DNA of 64,000 nucleotides from Imperialibacter sp040222815 (GTDB lineage Bacteria; Bacteroidota; Bacteroidia; Cytophagales; Cyclobacteriaceae). Positions 24,481-32,436 of the stretch are shown here, in pieces (within the stretch, counting starts at the first letter, position 1; every line of letters begins with the position of its first letter). The notes beneath the pieces were generated by a model. The model saw only the letters and a list, made by a program, of their open reading frames with translations, had not been told where the DNA came from and ran no database searches. The stretch lies in assembly GCF_040222815.1 (NCBI RefSeq), contig NZ_JAVKCH010000015.1:434001-498000 (forward strand). Reading direction: 5' to 3'. The position numbers were made by a program, and so were the translations under genes.

Positions 24481-26300
24481 TGAAAAATAACATCATTTTC
24501 GCTGTTCTACTGATTCTGCTTCCGTCAGTCTTTGCATGTGAGTTTCAATTAGATGGAGAAAATTATGTAGAAATAGAACAAGAGGTTAATTCAAGCTTAT
24601 CAGAGTACGAGCTGACTGCAATAGCCGATGATGAGTTTATCGTCCGTCCAAAGCAAATCACCTACAGTTTTAAGGTTACGGATGGGCTCTTTTATTTAGT
24701 CGTAGCGACCCTGGATGAAAAGGAGATTTATGTTTCTGACCTACCATCAGGTAGTTTCATACTTAGACCTGGTATGGCTGTAGCCGATTATGGTTTTGCT
24801 GAACTTGTTGTGAATGTTTACACAAGCACAAATACTAACAGCCTGGCCGATCAGGTGCAGGCCGAGGCCGCCATTTATCAATTTAAAAAGCGAATCCGAA
24901 TTGATAAACGACCGGCTGAAGCCATCCCCTTTACCATTACAAGCACCACAAATGCACTCACATTCAATTTTCAGCAATATCCTAACAACAACTTGTGGAG
25001 AGTAAACATATACGGAGGCCCCGATCCTGACCAGTTGTTCAACAATGAAAATCAGCTGTCGTCGGTTTTCGAAGTTCCCTCTCAATATATCGATCTTGGC
25101 TACGTAGGCGGAACGATGTATTACGGGGTAGAAACACAGGTATTTCGGGGTGATATAATGGAAAGTGAAAGATCAAATATTACGACTATCAACTTATCGG
25201 ATGGACCTAAAATTGTCAAGTATGAATCAACGGCAGATGGACACCTCAAAGTATATTGGTCGAGGGCCCCATTTGAAAGCAGTTTTTCAACTTATACCCT
25301 GAAATGGTTATTCAACGGAGTAAAGACCCTTACCAGTACTAATTTCAATGATACAACAGCGTCGATCAGTGGGTTGCCGATGGGTGACACTATCAGCTTT
25401 GAACTGGTGACTACCAGTGCCAATCAAGTGAATAAAGTAATCAACTCAAGCCTTGGTGCGTTAGGTGACCGAGCTTTCCAGTTTGATGAATTGTATGTCG
25501 ACCGAAATACACCATCCAGAAAACTAAGTTACGACGCTAGTTCACAACTACTCCGAAATACCGAAAATGAGCAAATTTCTATTTCACTACCAATTTCTGG
25601 ATTATCTTTTTCAAATAACGGAAGCACAATTGCTGCTTACAGTCGGGACATCATTAGTCTCTTAAATTCTTCGACGCTAACCTTAATCAGGCAAATTGAA
25701 TTGAACGGTTTGGCAAATAATTCATTCCCAAGACCAGTAGCTCGCTTGCAAGTCATCGATGATAGGTACATCGCCTACACTGACAGAGTTTTTAAGTTGT
25801 TGGATTATGTAGAGGACGCAATAGTTTATCAAGGCAATTTTAATAACGATGTGATTTACTATGAGGAATCGAAAAACCTGGTACTTATTGGAAGGGATTT
25901 CTCCGGAAACTCAAGGGCATATAAAGCAGAGCACTTCGTGGTTGAAAATGGTAGGCTGACAGAACTTCCCAACGAGTTCAAATTCATGAATTATACCAAC
26001 TCTATTGGCTTCGGAAACTACGTAGCAATAGTGACCACCTCCGAAAACAAAGTTAATGTGCTAAAAATACCAGAAATGGAGAGTATTGCCGAGTATACGC
26101 TAGGCACTCGGTATTTTTTAAAGAGTGCGGATCCCACCACTAACTGGGGGCTATTCTTTATTGAAAGCTCCGTGCAAGTAAGGGACATGTTGACCGGAAC
26201 TATTATCTACTCCGGCCCTAACAAAATTGAGCAAAATTATGCTCTTGTCGATGGTATCTTGTATAGCGGCAATGGCTTTTCTCTTAATTTAAACAGATGA
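24480..26300 (+). CDS. Unknown surface lipoprotein with Ig/FN3-like and propeller-like parts
   Basis: A 606-residue lipoprotein without a family name I recognise. The signal peptide IIFAVLLILLPSVFAC ends in a lipobox. Residues about 30-135 form a beta domain. Residues 150-320 hold two fibronectin type III-like domains (NNLWRVNIYGGPDPDQLF, then HLKVYWSRAPFESSFSTYTL and ISGLPMGDTISFELVTTSAN). Residues 340-606 show WD40/propeller-like blades (ISGLSFSNNGSTIAAYSRD, LVLIGRDFSGNSRAYKAEHF, VNVLKIPEMESIAEYTLG, VQVRDMLTGTIIYSGP). It is coupled to the barrel gene upstream. A surface binding pair with that barrel is a guess. A+T-rich composition and flanking atpG-terminator copies suggest transfer. Confidence 0.6.
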   Translation: MKNNIIFAVLLILLPSVFACEFQLDGENYVEIEQEVNSSLSEYELTAIADDEFIVRPKQITYSFKVTDGLFYLVVATLDEKEIYVSDLPSGSFILRPGMAVADYGFAELVVNVYTSTNTNSLADQVQAEAAIYQFKKRIRIDKRPAEAIPFTITSTTNALTFNFQQYPNNNLWRVNIYGGPDPDQLFNNENQLSSVFEVPSQYIDLGYVGGTMYYGVETQVFRGDIMESERSNITTINLSDGPKIVKYESTADGHLKVYWSRAPFESSFSTYTLKWLFNGVKTLTSTNFNDTTASISGLPMGDTISFELVTTSANQVNKVINSSLGALGDRAFQFDELYVDRNTPSRKLSYDASSQLLRNTENEQISISLPISGLSFSNNGSTIAAYSRDIISLLNSSTLTLIRQIELNGLANNSFPRPVARLQVIDDRYIAYTDRVFKLLDYVEDAIVYQGNFNNDVIYYEESKNLVLIGRDFSGNSRAYKAEHFVVENGRLTELPNEFKFMNYTNSIGFGNYVAIVTTSENKVNVLKIPEMESIAEYTLGTRYFLKSADPTTNWGLFFIESSVQVRDMLTGTIIYSGPNKIEQNYALVDGILYSGNGFSLNLNR

Positions 26301-26354
26301 GAATTCCTCTGAACCTGAACCATTAGCCTGACCTGTCAATGCCCGGATAAACCA

Positions 26355-26395
26355 CAAAAAAAGCCCATGATTTCTCACGGGCTCAATTTATCTTC
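26355..26395 (-). terminator. atpG terminator (right copy of the repeat)
   Basis: On the minus strand, 10 nt after the atpG stop, the sequence GAGCCCGTGAGAAATCATGGGC folds as an 8-bp stem (one G-T pair) with a short loop and runs into seven T. It ends the long ATP synthase operon. A diverged copy lies at 23411-23450. On the plus strand the same hairpin follows the accessory gene ending at 26300, but without a good T-run. Confidence 0.8.
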
Positions 26396-26404
26396 AATTA
26401 TTGA

Positions 26405-27298
26405 TTAACTACTCTTTAGCGCCTCAGCACCACCAACGATCTCCAGAATCTCTTTGGTGATCGCTGCCTGACGGGTTCTGTTATACATCAGCTTCAGCTC
26501 CTTCAACAGTTCACCTGCATTGTCGGTCGCTTTGTCCATGGCTGTCATCCTGGCACCTTGCTCGGAAGCGTTGGATTCCAAAGTAGCCTTGTACACCTGT
26601 ATCTTCAGAGACTTGGGGATTAGCTCCTTTACAATAAATTCCTTAGATGGCTCATAAATGTAGTCGATGGCGTTTGAGTTTGATGTACTCCCCTCCGCTA
26701 TCTCAGACGGCTCTATTGGAAGAAACTTTTCTACTTTCAATACCTGAGTGGCCACATTTTTAAACTCGTTGTATACAAGCTCTACAGCGTCAAAATCTCC
26801 AGCCTTATAGGCTTCCATCAGGTGCTCGGCTACCGGGCGAACTTCATCAAACGAGAGGTTGGAGAAAATGTCCCAGTATTTCGTATCGACCTTGTAGTTT
26901 CTCTTTTTGAAAAACTCCATGGCCTTCTTTCCCAGAGGAATAATGGTAACTCCACCAAACTCATTCTGCTCCTTGTATTTTGTCTTCAGAAGGTTGACAG
27001 CCGCTTTAAAAACTGAGCTATTGAATGCACCACACAAGCCCTTGTCAGAAGAAACAACAACCAAAGCTACCCGATTCACCTCCCTTACAACGGCATATTC
27101 ATTCTCCAAATTGTCGCTAACAGATGAAGTAACATTTCTAAGTATACCTGTCAGCTTCTCAGAGTATGGGCGCATTTGGGTAATACGGTCTTGTGCCCTT
27201 CTCAGCTTCGCAGCCGCCACCATTTTCATGGCCTTGGTGATCTGCTGAGTAGAAGTAACCGACTGAATTCTGCCCTTAACCTCTTTTAGGTTCGCCAT
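26405..27298 (-). CDS. atpG: ATP synthase F1 gamma subunit
   Basis: Central rotor shaft of the F1 sector, converting c-ring rotation to conformational change in the alpha/beta ring. The 297-residue protein starts MANLKEVKGRIQSVTSTQQI followed by TKAMKMVAAAKLRRAQ, and ends in the conserved helix LMYNRTRQAAITKEILEIVG near 265-290. These are the two coiled-coil helices of the shaft. It includes VVSSDKGLCGAFNSSVFK near 80-100. It is the last gene of atpB-E-F-H-A-G; a hairpin lies between it and atpA, and an intrinsic terminator follows. atpD and atpC do not follow, as is usual for Bacteroidota. Confidence 0.97.
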   Translation of the reverse strand: MANLKEVKGRIQSVTSTQQITKAMKMVAAAKLRRAQDRITQMRPYSEKLTGILRNVTSSVSDNLENEYAVVREVNRVALVVVSSDKGLCGAFNSSVFKAAVNLLKTKYKEQNEFGGVTIIPLGKKAMEFFKKRNYKVDTKYWDIFSNLSFDEVRPVAEHLMEAYKAGDFDAVELVYNEFKNVATQVLKVEKFLPIEPSEIAEGSTSNSNAIDYIYEPSKEFIVKELIPKSLKIQVYKATLESNASEQGARMTAMDKATDNAGELLKELKLMYNRTRQAAITKEILEIVGGAEALKSS

Positions 27299-27315
27299 AT
27301 ACTTTCTATTTGAAA

Positions 27316-27335
27316 AGTCCGCCAGTGGGCGGACT
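27316..27335 (-). promoter_or_regulatory. Intercistronic hairpin between atpA and atpG
   Basis: AGTCCGCC and GGCGGACT (27316-27323 and 27328-27335) form a perfect 8-bp GC-rich stem with a 4-nt loop. On the minus strand it is followed by TTTTC, so it resembles a weak intrinsic terminator or an RNA-end stabiliser. It stands inside the 48-nt gap after the alpha gene. It could lower gamma expression relative to alpha (needed 1:3). Function is inferred from position. Confidence 0.65.
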
Positions 27336-27346
27336 CACCATTCTAT

Positions 27347-28927
27347 TTAGGATACGTAACTTTTTTGAAGACTCTTAGCCGTCTCTGCAAGTGTATTTAT
27401 CACACTGTCTTCCAGCTTACCCGCACGAAGCAAATCCAGGGCATCCTGATGCTGCGCTGATAATAGTGTCAAAAACTCCTTCTCAAAGGCTTTCACCTTG
27501 TCCAAAGGCACCTTATCAAGGAAGCCTTTTGTTGACACGTAAATGATAGCAATCTGATGCTCAACCGACATAGGGCTGAACTGAGGCTGCTTCAATATTT
27601 CCTGGTTTCTTCTACCCCTGTCAATAGTCAGCTTGGTAGACGCATCGAGGTCAGAACCGAACTTGGCAAAAGCCTCAAGTTCACGAAACTGAGCCTGATC
27701 CAGCTTCAGTGTACCTGCCACTTTCTTCATCGACTTGATCTGGGCATTACCACCCACCCTTGATACAGAAATACCAACGTTGATCGCAGGGCGCACCCCT
27801 GAGTTAAACAGGTTGGTTTCAAGGAAAATCTGTCCGTCAGTAATTGAGATTACGTTAGTCGGAATGTATGCAGAAACGTCGCCAGCTTGTGTCTCAATAA
27901 TCGGAAGGGCTGTCAACGACCCTCCTCCTTTTACTTTGCCTTTCAATGACTCCGGAAGGTCATTCATTTGGCTGGCAATTTCATCGTTGTCGTTGATTTT
28001 GGCAGCACGCTCAAGCAAACGAGAGTGGAGATAGAATACGTCACCCGGGTAGGCCTCACGTCCCGGCGGGCGACGAAGAAGAAGTGACACCTCACGGTAA
28101 GAAACCGCCTGCTTGGAAAGGTCATCATAGATAACCAAAGCAGGGCGTCCGGTATCACGGAAGTACTCCCCTATAGATGCACCTGTAAATGGTGAGAAGA
28201 ACTGCATTGGCGCAGGGTCAGATGCAGCAGCCGACACGATAACAGTATAAGGCATCGCTCCTGCTTTTTCAAGAGAAGCAACAATACCTGCTACGGTAGA
28301 AGCCTTCTGGCCTACCGCCACATATATACAGTAAACAGGCTCGCCCTTTTCGTAGAACTCTTTCTGGTTGATAATGGTATCGATGGCCACAGCGGTCTTA
28401 CCAGTCTGACGGTCACCAATGATCAACTCCCTTTGACCACGACCAATTGGAATCATCGCATCAATTGCCTTTACCCCAGTTTGCAGCGGCTCATTTACTG
28501 GCTGACGATAGATAACACCAGGCGCTTTTCTTTCAAGTGGCATTTCATACAAGTCCCCGGTCAAAGGCCCTTTACCGTCAATAGGATTGCCAAGCGTATC
28601 TACTACTCTGCCGCACATGCTATCGCCTACTTTAATAGAGGCGATTGTTTTTGTGCGCTTCACAGTAGCACCTTCTTTAATTCCCTTAGGGTCGCCCAGC
28701 AATACCGCACCTACGTTGTCTTCTTCCAGGTTAAGTACCAATGCCTTCAAGCCATTTTCGAACTCTAATAGTTCACCAGCTTGTGCCTGAGTAAGTCCGT
28801 AAATACGGGCTACTCCATCACCTACCTGAAGAACTGTTCCTACTTCTTCGAGCTCAGCTTCAGTTCTGAAGTTTGAGAGTTGCTCTCTCAAAATCGCTGA
28901 TACCTCGTCAGGTCTTACGTCTGCCAT
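27347..28927 (-). CDS. atpA: ATP synthase F1 alpha subunit
   Basis: Non-catalytic nucleotide-binding subunit, three copies per F1. The 526-residue protein starts MADVRPDEVSAILREQLSNF and has an N-terminal beta-barrel (to about 95). The P-loop GDRQTGKTAVAIDT lies near 170-183, and the segment PALVIYDDLSKQAVSYREVS near 265-285 carries the Walker B. The signature region reads RRPPGREAYPGDVFYLHSRL near 287-306, followed by the helical C-terminal domain. The length is slightly above the usual 505-515. It sits between atpH (21 nt away) and atpG. Confidence 0.98.
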   Translation of the reverse strand: MADVRPDEVSAILREQLSNFRTEAELEEVGTVLQVGDGVARIYGLTQAQAGELLEFENGLKALVLNLEEDNVGAVLLGDPKGIKEGATVKRTKTIASIKVGDSMCGRVVDTLGNPIDGKGPLTGDLYEMPLERKAPGVIYRQPVNEPLQTGVKAIDAMIPIGRGQRELIIGDRQTGKTAVAIDTIINQKEFYEKGEPVYCIYVAVGQKASTVAGIVASLEKAGAMPYTVIVSAAASDPAPMQFFSPFTGASIGEYFRDTGRPALVIYDDLSKQAVSYREVSLLLRRPPGREAYPGDVFYLHSRLLERAAKINDNDEIASQMNDLPESLKGKVKGGGSLTALPIIETQAGDVSAYIPTNVISITDGQIFLETNLFNSGVRPAINVGISVSRVGGNAQIKSMKKVAGTLKLDQAQFRELEAFAKFGSDLDASTKLTIDRGRRNQEILKQPQFSPMSVEHQIAIIYVSTKGFLDKVPLDKVKAFEKEFLTLLSAQHQDALDLLRAGKLEDSVINTLAETAKSLQKSYVS

Positions 28928-28948
28928 TAGTGTATTATTATGGTGTTT

Positions 28949-29506
28949 TTAAAACTTCTTAATGTATGAACTTGAAATCAATTTCGTCTTCAAATCTTTG
29001 AGACGAGAATCGACGCTGTCGTCTAATTGAAGGTCGCCCACTTTAATGATGTAGCCTCCCAACATCTCCTTATCTACCTTCTCTGTCAGCTCGATTTCCT
29101 TCTTGGTAATCTCTTTCAAAAGCCTGGTAAATTCTTTCCGCAAGTCAGGCGTCAGTGCAAAATTAGTTATTACTGTTGCCTCTGAAATTCCCTTCCGTAC
29201 ATTGTATTGGTGGGTAAATTCGCTTGCGAGCATTGGCAAAATGAACTCCCTGTTCTTTCTTGTGATGATATCAAAAATGGACAGGGTCAGGTCATGCACC
29301 TTGCCGGCGAAAATCTTTTTAAGAATGGCCAGCTTGCGGTGGTGCTGAATAATTGGATTTTTCAGCATCAAAGTAAAATCCCTGTTAGCCTTGCACAAGT
29401 GATCAAATGAGATCATGTCTTCGTTGACCTTATCAAGCACTCCTTTCTCCTCTGCCAATTCCAGCAACGACTTGGCGTATCTTGTGGCTATCCTGAATTC
29501 TGACAT
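28949..29506 (-). CDS. atpH: ATP synthase F1 delta subunit
   Basis: Links the F1 crown to the peripheral stalk. The 185-residue protein begins MSEFRIATRYAKSLLELAEE, the OSCP/delta N-terminal helix. The characteristic C-terminal motif is MLGGYIIKVGDLQLDDSVDS followed by RLKDLKTKLISS. It is placed between atpF (1 nt gap) and atpA, the normal position. The length is typical. Confidence 0.96.
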   Translation of the reverse strand: MSEFRIATRYAKSLLELAEEKGVLDKVNEDMISFDHLCKANRDFTLMLKNPIIQHHRKLAILKKIFAGKVHDLTLSIFDIITRKNREFILPMLASEFTHQYNVRKGISEATVITNFALTPDLRKEFTRLLKEITKKEIELTEKVDKEMLGGYIIKVGDLQLDDSVDSRLKDLKTKLISSSYIKKF

Positions 29507-29507
29507 C

Positions 29508-30002
29508 TTAGTTGACTTTTAGGTCTTTGATGTATTCGTCTACAAGTGCCTTCTGCGCTTTGTCGCCGCTAAGGTTCTTCCTCAAAACCTTCTCAGCTAC
29601 GCTCAAGGAAATTTCAGCTACAAGGTTTTGTACCTCTGCCAGAGCAGCCTTCTTCTCGTTTTCGATAGAAGCCCTGGCATCGGCTACCATTTTTTCGGCA
29701 ATTTTTGAGGTGTCAGCTTTTGCCTCTTCCTTAATTCTATTGGCAGCAGCAAGAGCCTCTTTCAGTATGTGGTCTCTTTCTTTTCTGGCATCTTCCAAAA
29801 GAAGCTCATTGTCTTCTTTCAATTGCGCCATTTCCTCTTTGGCCAGCTCAGCTGACTTCAAGGCATCGTTGATAAAGCCCTCTCTCGCTTTGAGAGCGTC
29901 AGCAATCGGCCTCCAGGCAAATGTAAGCAGAACAATAAAGACGATTATGAAAATAACCGTTTGCCAAAATATAAGGCCTATCCCGGGTGTTAAGAGTTCC
30001 AT
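29508..30002 (-). CDS. atpF: ATP synthase F0 b subunit
   Basis: Peripheral stalk subunit, two copies per enzyme. The 164-residue protein has one N-terminal membrane helix (GLIFWQTVIFIIVFIVLLTF) followed by a long charged coiled coil (FINDALKSAELAKEEMAQLK onward), the b-subunit layout. The start is the ATG at 30002 (MELLTPGIGLIFWQ), not an upstream in-frame alternative codon that would translate part of the intercistronic hairpin. It is followed by atpH after 1 nt and preceded by a strong hairpin that separates it from atpE. Confidence 0.96.
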   Translation of the reverse strand: MELLTPGIGLIFWQTVIFIIVFIVLLTFAWRPIADALKAREGFINDALKSAELAKEEMAQLKEDNELLLEDARKERDHILKEALAAANRIKEEAKADTSKIAEKMVADARASIENEKKAALAEVQNLVAEISLSVAEKVLRKNLSGDKAQKALVDEYIKDLKVN

Positions 30003-30031
30003 TATTTTATCACGTTTACAGTCAAAAACAA

Positions 30032-30058
30032 ACGGAGGCTGCACATAGCAGCCTCCGT
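30032..30058 (-). promoter_or_regulatory. Strong intercistronic hairpin between atpE and atpF
   Basis: ACGGAGGCTGC (30032-30042), loop ACATA, GCAGCCTCCGT (30048-30058) is a perfect 11-bp stem. On the minus strand it follows the atpE stop by 10 nt and is followed by TTTGTTTTTGA, a T-rich tract with one G. It should act as a partial terminator or as a block to 3' exonucleases, giving more atpE than downstream mRNA. Subunit c is needed at about 8-15 copies against two of b. Function is inferred from sequence and position. Confidence 0.8.
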
Positions 30059-30068
30059 GAAGCCATTT

Positions 30069-30314
30069 TTAGGCTTTGAATGAGATAAGCAAACATACTA
30101 CCACACCAAAGAGGGCAATTACCTCAATAAGTGCAGCAATAATAAGCATACCGGTTTGGATTCTGCCGGCAGCTTCTGGCTGACGAGCCATTGCTTCCAT
30201 TGCAGAGCCACCGATGCGACCGATACCAATACCTGCGCCTATCGCAACAAGTCCGGCACCGATACCAGCGCCCATAATTGCTAAACTCATGTCAAGCAAA
30301 ATAGATAACCACAT
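30069..30314 (-). CDS. atpE: ATP synthase F0 c subunit
   Basis: Ion-carrying rotor-ring subunit. The 81-residue protein is two hydrophobic helices: GAGIGAGLVAIGAGIGIGRI (the Gly-rich packing motif) and TGMLIIAALIEVIALFGVVV, with the ion-binding Glu in ALIEVIALF near residue 64. The polar loop is RQPEAAGRIQ. Helix 1 lacks the Gln/Ser-Thr pattern of well-studied Na+-type rings, so H+ coupling is likelier, but this should be tested because the oad system pumps Na+. It lies between atpB and atpF. Confidence 0.97.
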   Translation of the reverse strand: MWLSILLDMSLAIMGAGIGAGLVAIGAGIGIGRIGGSAMEAMARQPEAAGRIQTGMLIIAALIEVIALFGVVVCLLISFKA

Positions 30315-30349
30315 AGTTTTATTATTTAATAGTGAAAATGGTTTCTTAA

Positions 30350-31387
30350 TTAATGGTGTTCCTCATGATGCTCCTCAATGGCAAGGCCAATATAGAGCGA
30401 AGAGAACATCGTGAACACATAAGCCTGAATAGTTGCCACAAGCAACTCGATAAAGGTAATGAAAACCACTATCAAAGTAGAGGCGAACCCTACCATGTAG
30501 CTTTCAAATATGAATATCAAACTAATCAAGCTCAGAATTACAATGTGGCCTGCCGTGATCGCCACAAACAAACGTATCATGAGAGAAATCGGCTTAGTGA
30601 AAACGCCAATGATCTCAACGGGCACAATGATAAACTTCAATGCAAACGGAACTCCAGGGGTGTTAAAAACGTGCCCCCAATAAGTCTTGTTGCCACTAAA
30701 ATTTGTGAAAAGGAAAGTAATAATGGCCATTACGCCAGTCACTGCAATATTGCCAGTGAGGTTAGCAGCGCCCGGCATCAACCCCAGCAGGTTGCCAAAC
30801 CAGATGAAGAAAAACAGCGTCAACAGATAAGGTAGATACCGCTCGTACTTGGGGCCAATATTAGGCTTAACAATGTCGTCTCTTACAAAAACGATGATTG
30901 GCTCGAACAAAGACTGAATACCTTTCGGCGCTTCTTTCGGCCGCTTTTTGTATCCTCTTGCCACCGCAAGAAAGATTACTATCATCAAAGTGGCATTCAG
31001 GAAAAGAAAGGCAACATTTTTCGTGATCGAGAAGTCGATAACTGTACGGCCTTCTGTTAAAGGAAGAATGTGTCCGTGCTCGTATTTGTAACCATTAAAT
31101 TCAACGATATTATGATGCTCGTCGTAGAAATTGCTGCTGGAAAACACCTCCAGCCCATTGTCTGACGAATACAAAATAACAGGAAGGAAAAGTGTGCCAT
31201 AGTGGCCGTCGAAGAAATGCCACTCATGGGCATCCAAAATGTGATGATTGATCAATTCTGAAGGATTAAAGGCTCCCCCTGTTTCCTCTGCAGCTACCGC
31301 CAACGGGCTATTAAATAAAATAATCACCAGTGATAACACGGTGATTTTTAATAGGTTGGCCCTCTTATGATTTACACCTTCATCCAT
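30350..31387 (-). CDS. atpB: ATP synthase F0 a subunit
   Basis: Stator channel subunit. The 345-residue protein is longer than the usual roughly 270 because of an N-terminal extension: a cleavable-looking segment (ITVLSLVIILFNSPLAVAAE) and a periplasmic domain rich in His and Phe (residues 35-120: INHHILDAHEWHFFDGHYGT). This extension is common in Bacteroidota. The catalytic Arg is expected in helix 5, within TKPISLMIRLFVAITAGHIV near 265-285. It ends with two His-rich clusters EEHHEEHH. The ATG at 31387 is preferred over a TTG at 31390. The start overlaps the stop of the upstream small membrane gene by 8 nt. Confidence 0.95.
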   Translation of the reverse strand: MDEGVNHKRANLLKITVLSLVIILFNSPLAVAAEETGGAFNPSELINHHILDAHEWHFFDGHYGTLFLPVILYSSDNGLEVFSSSNFYDEHHNIVEFNGYKYEHGHILPLTEGRTVIDFSITKNVAFLFLNATLMIVIFLAVARGYKKRPKEAPKGIQSLFEPIIVFVRDDIVKPNIGPKYERYLPYLLTLFFFIWFGNLLGLMPGAANLTGNIAVTGVMAIITFLFTNFSGNKTYWGHVFNTPGVPFALKFIIVPVEIIGVFTKPISLMIRLFVAITAGHIVILSLISLIFIFESYMVGFASTLIVVFITFIELLVATIQAYVFTMFSSLYIGLAIEEHHEEHH

Positions 31388-31772
31388 CAATTTGAACGCT
31401 TTTCGAATTTGAGCGCAAGTTAGTCATATGCGTAAATAATTCAAACCCAAGAAATAATAAATACAGAGCAAAGAAAGTCATGATGAAACTGGTGTTTTCT
31501 TCGCCAATTGCTACAAGGTAGGTGATTGCCACCAATAAACTTGTTAGAAGACGAAAGGAAATACTGCCAATGACAAAAAGCACGAAATTTTGACCATCGT
31601 TGTTTACAAAATTACCCTCGGCCCAAAGTAGCAGCAGGGACTGGAGCGAGTAGAAAATAATAGCTGCTATCGCCGTGGAATGGATGTATTGACCAAAGTC
31701 GGAAGCCATTAATGCGAAATGTGCCCCAACGACAACTGCTGAAAAAATAAACAGCTTGAGATAGTTATTCAT
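31380..31772 (-). CDS. Small membrane protein upstream of atpB (AtpI-like position)
   Basis: A 130-residue protein with about four hydrophobic helices (FIFSAVVVGAHFALMASDFG, TAIAAIIFYSLQSLLLLWAE, FVLFVIGSISFRLLTSLLVA, TSFIMTFFALYLLFLGFELF). It sits between AtpZ and AtpB and overlaps both (1 and 8 nt), exactly where AtpI or a similar c-ring assembly factor is found in other phyla. Sequence similarity to AtpI is not evident to me, so the call is by position and topology. Confidence 0.65.
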   Translation of the reverse strand: MNNYLKLFIFSAVVVGAHFALMASDFGQYIHSTAIAAIIFYSLQSLLLLWAEGNFVNNDGQNFVLFVIGSISFRLLTSLLVAITYLVAIGEENTSFIMTFFALYLLFLGFELFTHMTNLRSNSKSVQIDG

Positions 31773-32047
31773 TATTCTTTAGGAAGGCGCTTATAAAGCA
31801 GATAAAGAGAGCCAAAAAGCGAAATGAACGAGAGCGACAACAAAAATACTGGGAACTGTAGCTGGAAGTATTTGTCAGCATAGTATCCGGCAGTCACTCC
31901 CACGCCTATGGTGGCCAACATCTCAAAACCGACACCAGTAAACTTCAGAAAGGTTGAACCGGTGCCAGCGTCTTTGAGTTTTCCTGCCTCAGGTTGGTCA
32001 GGACTGGGCTTTAAGGAGCGGCCGTTCTTCCGAATTTTTTTCTCCAA
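31772..32047 (-). CDS. AtpZ/AtpI family F0 accessory protein
   Basis: A 91-residue protein of the ATPase gene 1 family, small two-helix membrane proteins implicated in F0 assembly or Mg2+ supply. It has a basic, Pro-rich N-terminus and two helices, FTGVGFEMLATIGVGVTAGY and FPVFLLSLSFISLFGSLYLL, with the diagnostic Gly-rich GVGVTAGYYADKYF between. The start is a TTG at 32047 inside the 3' end of the bactofilin gene, a 50-nt overlap; no ATG exists before the first helix. Its stop overlaps the next ATG by 1 nt. Operon position supports the call. Confidence 0.8.
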   Translation of the reverse strand: MEKKIRKNGRSLKPSPDQPEAGKLKDAGTGSTFLKFTGVGFEMLATIGVGVTAGYYADKYFQLQFPVFLLSLSFISLFGSLYLLYKRLPKE

Positions 32048-32426
32048 TTTTTATTTCCTTAACAGTTACACCCATCTGGCATTTTCCATTGAAAGAAGCA
32101 CCCGATTCAATAACCAGTTTGTTGGTGACGATATCCCCGTTAATAACCGCCGAAGGTTTTAACACAAGCATTTCCGTTACTTCCACTTTGCCGTCCACCG
32201 TGCCGGCGATTTCAGCGTTTTGTGCCAACACATTTCCCTCAATGTAAGAGGAATGACCAAACGCTGCTTTTGACTTAGTGATAATATCGCCAATAACTTT
32301 CCCTTCTACCCGAATGTTACCGAAGGTTTCGATACCTCCTCGAAGGATAGTTCCCTTTCCAATAATGTTGCTGGAGTTGCTGAGCTCTTCGGCTTCCTTA
32401 ATTTCCTTGTTATTAAACATGGTCAT
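31998..32426 (-). CDS. Bactofilin (polymer-forming cytoskeletal protein)
   Basis: Forms stable filaments under the membrane that position cell-wall enzymes. The 142-residue protein is a right-handed beta-helix with regularly spaced short strands: NIIGKGTILRGGIETFGNIR, VEGKVIGDIITKSKAAFGHS, SYIEGNVLAQNAEIAGTVDG, KVEVTEMLVLKPSAVINGDI and VTNKLVIESGASFNGKCQM. Polar tails flank it. It is preceded by the M23 peptidase (10-nt gap) and overlaps AtpZ. Bactofilin/M23 pairs are widespread, and the pairing suggests the filament recruits that peptidase. Confidence 0.92.
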   Translation of the reverse strand: MTMFNNKEIKEAEELSNSSNIIGKGTILRGGIETFGNIRVEGKVIGDIITKSKAAFGHSSYIEGNVLAQNAEIAGTVDGKVEVTEMLVLKPSAVINGDIVTNKLVIESGASFNGKCQMGVTVKEIKIGEKNSEERPLLKAQS

Positions 32427-32436
32427 GATAAATAAA

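Noticed and set aside
29512..30048. 178-codon plus-strand frame opposite atpF
   Set aside because: It is Ser/Ala-rich antisense translation of a coiled-coil gene and has no independent support.
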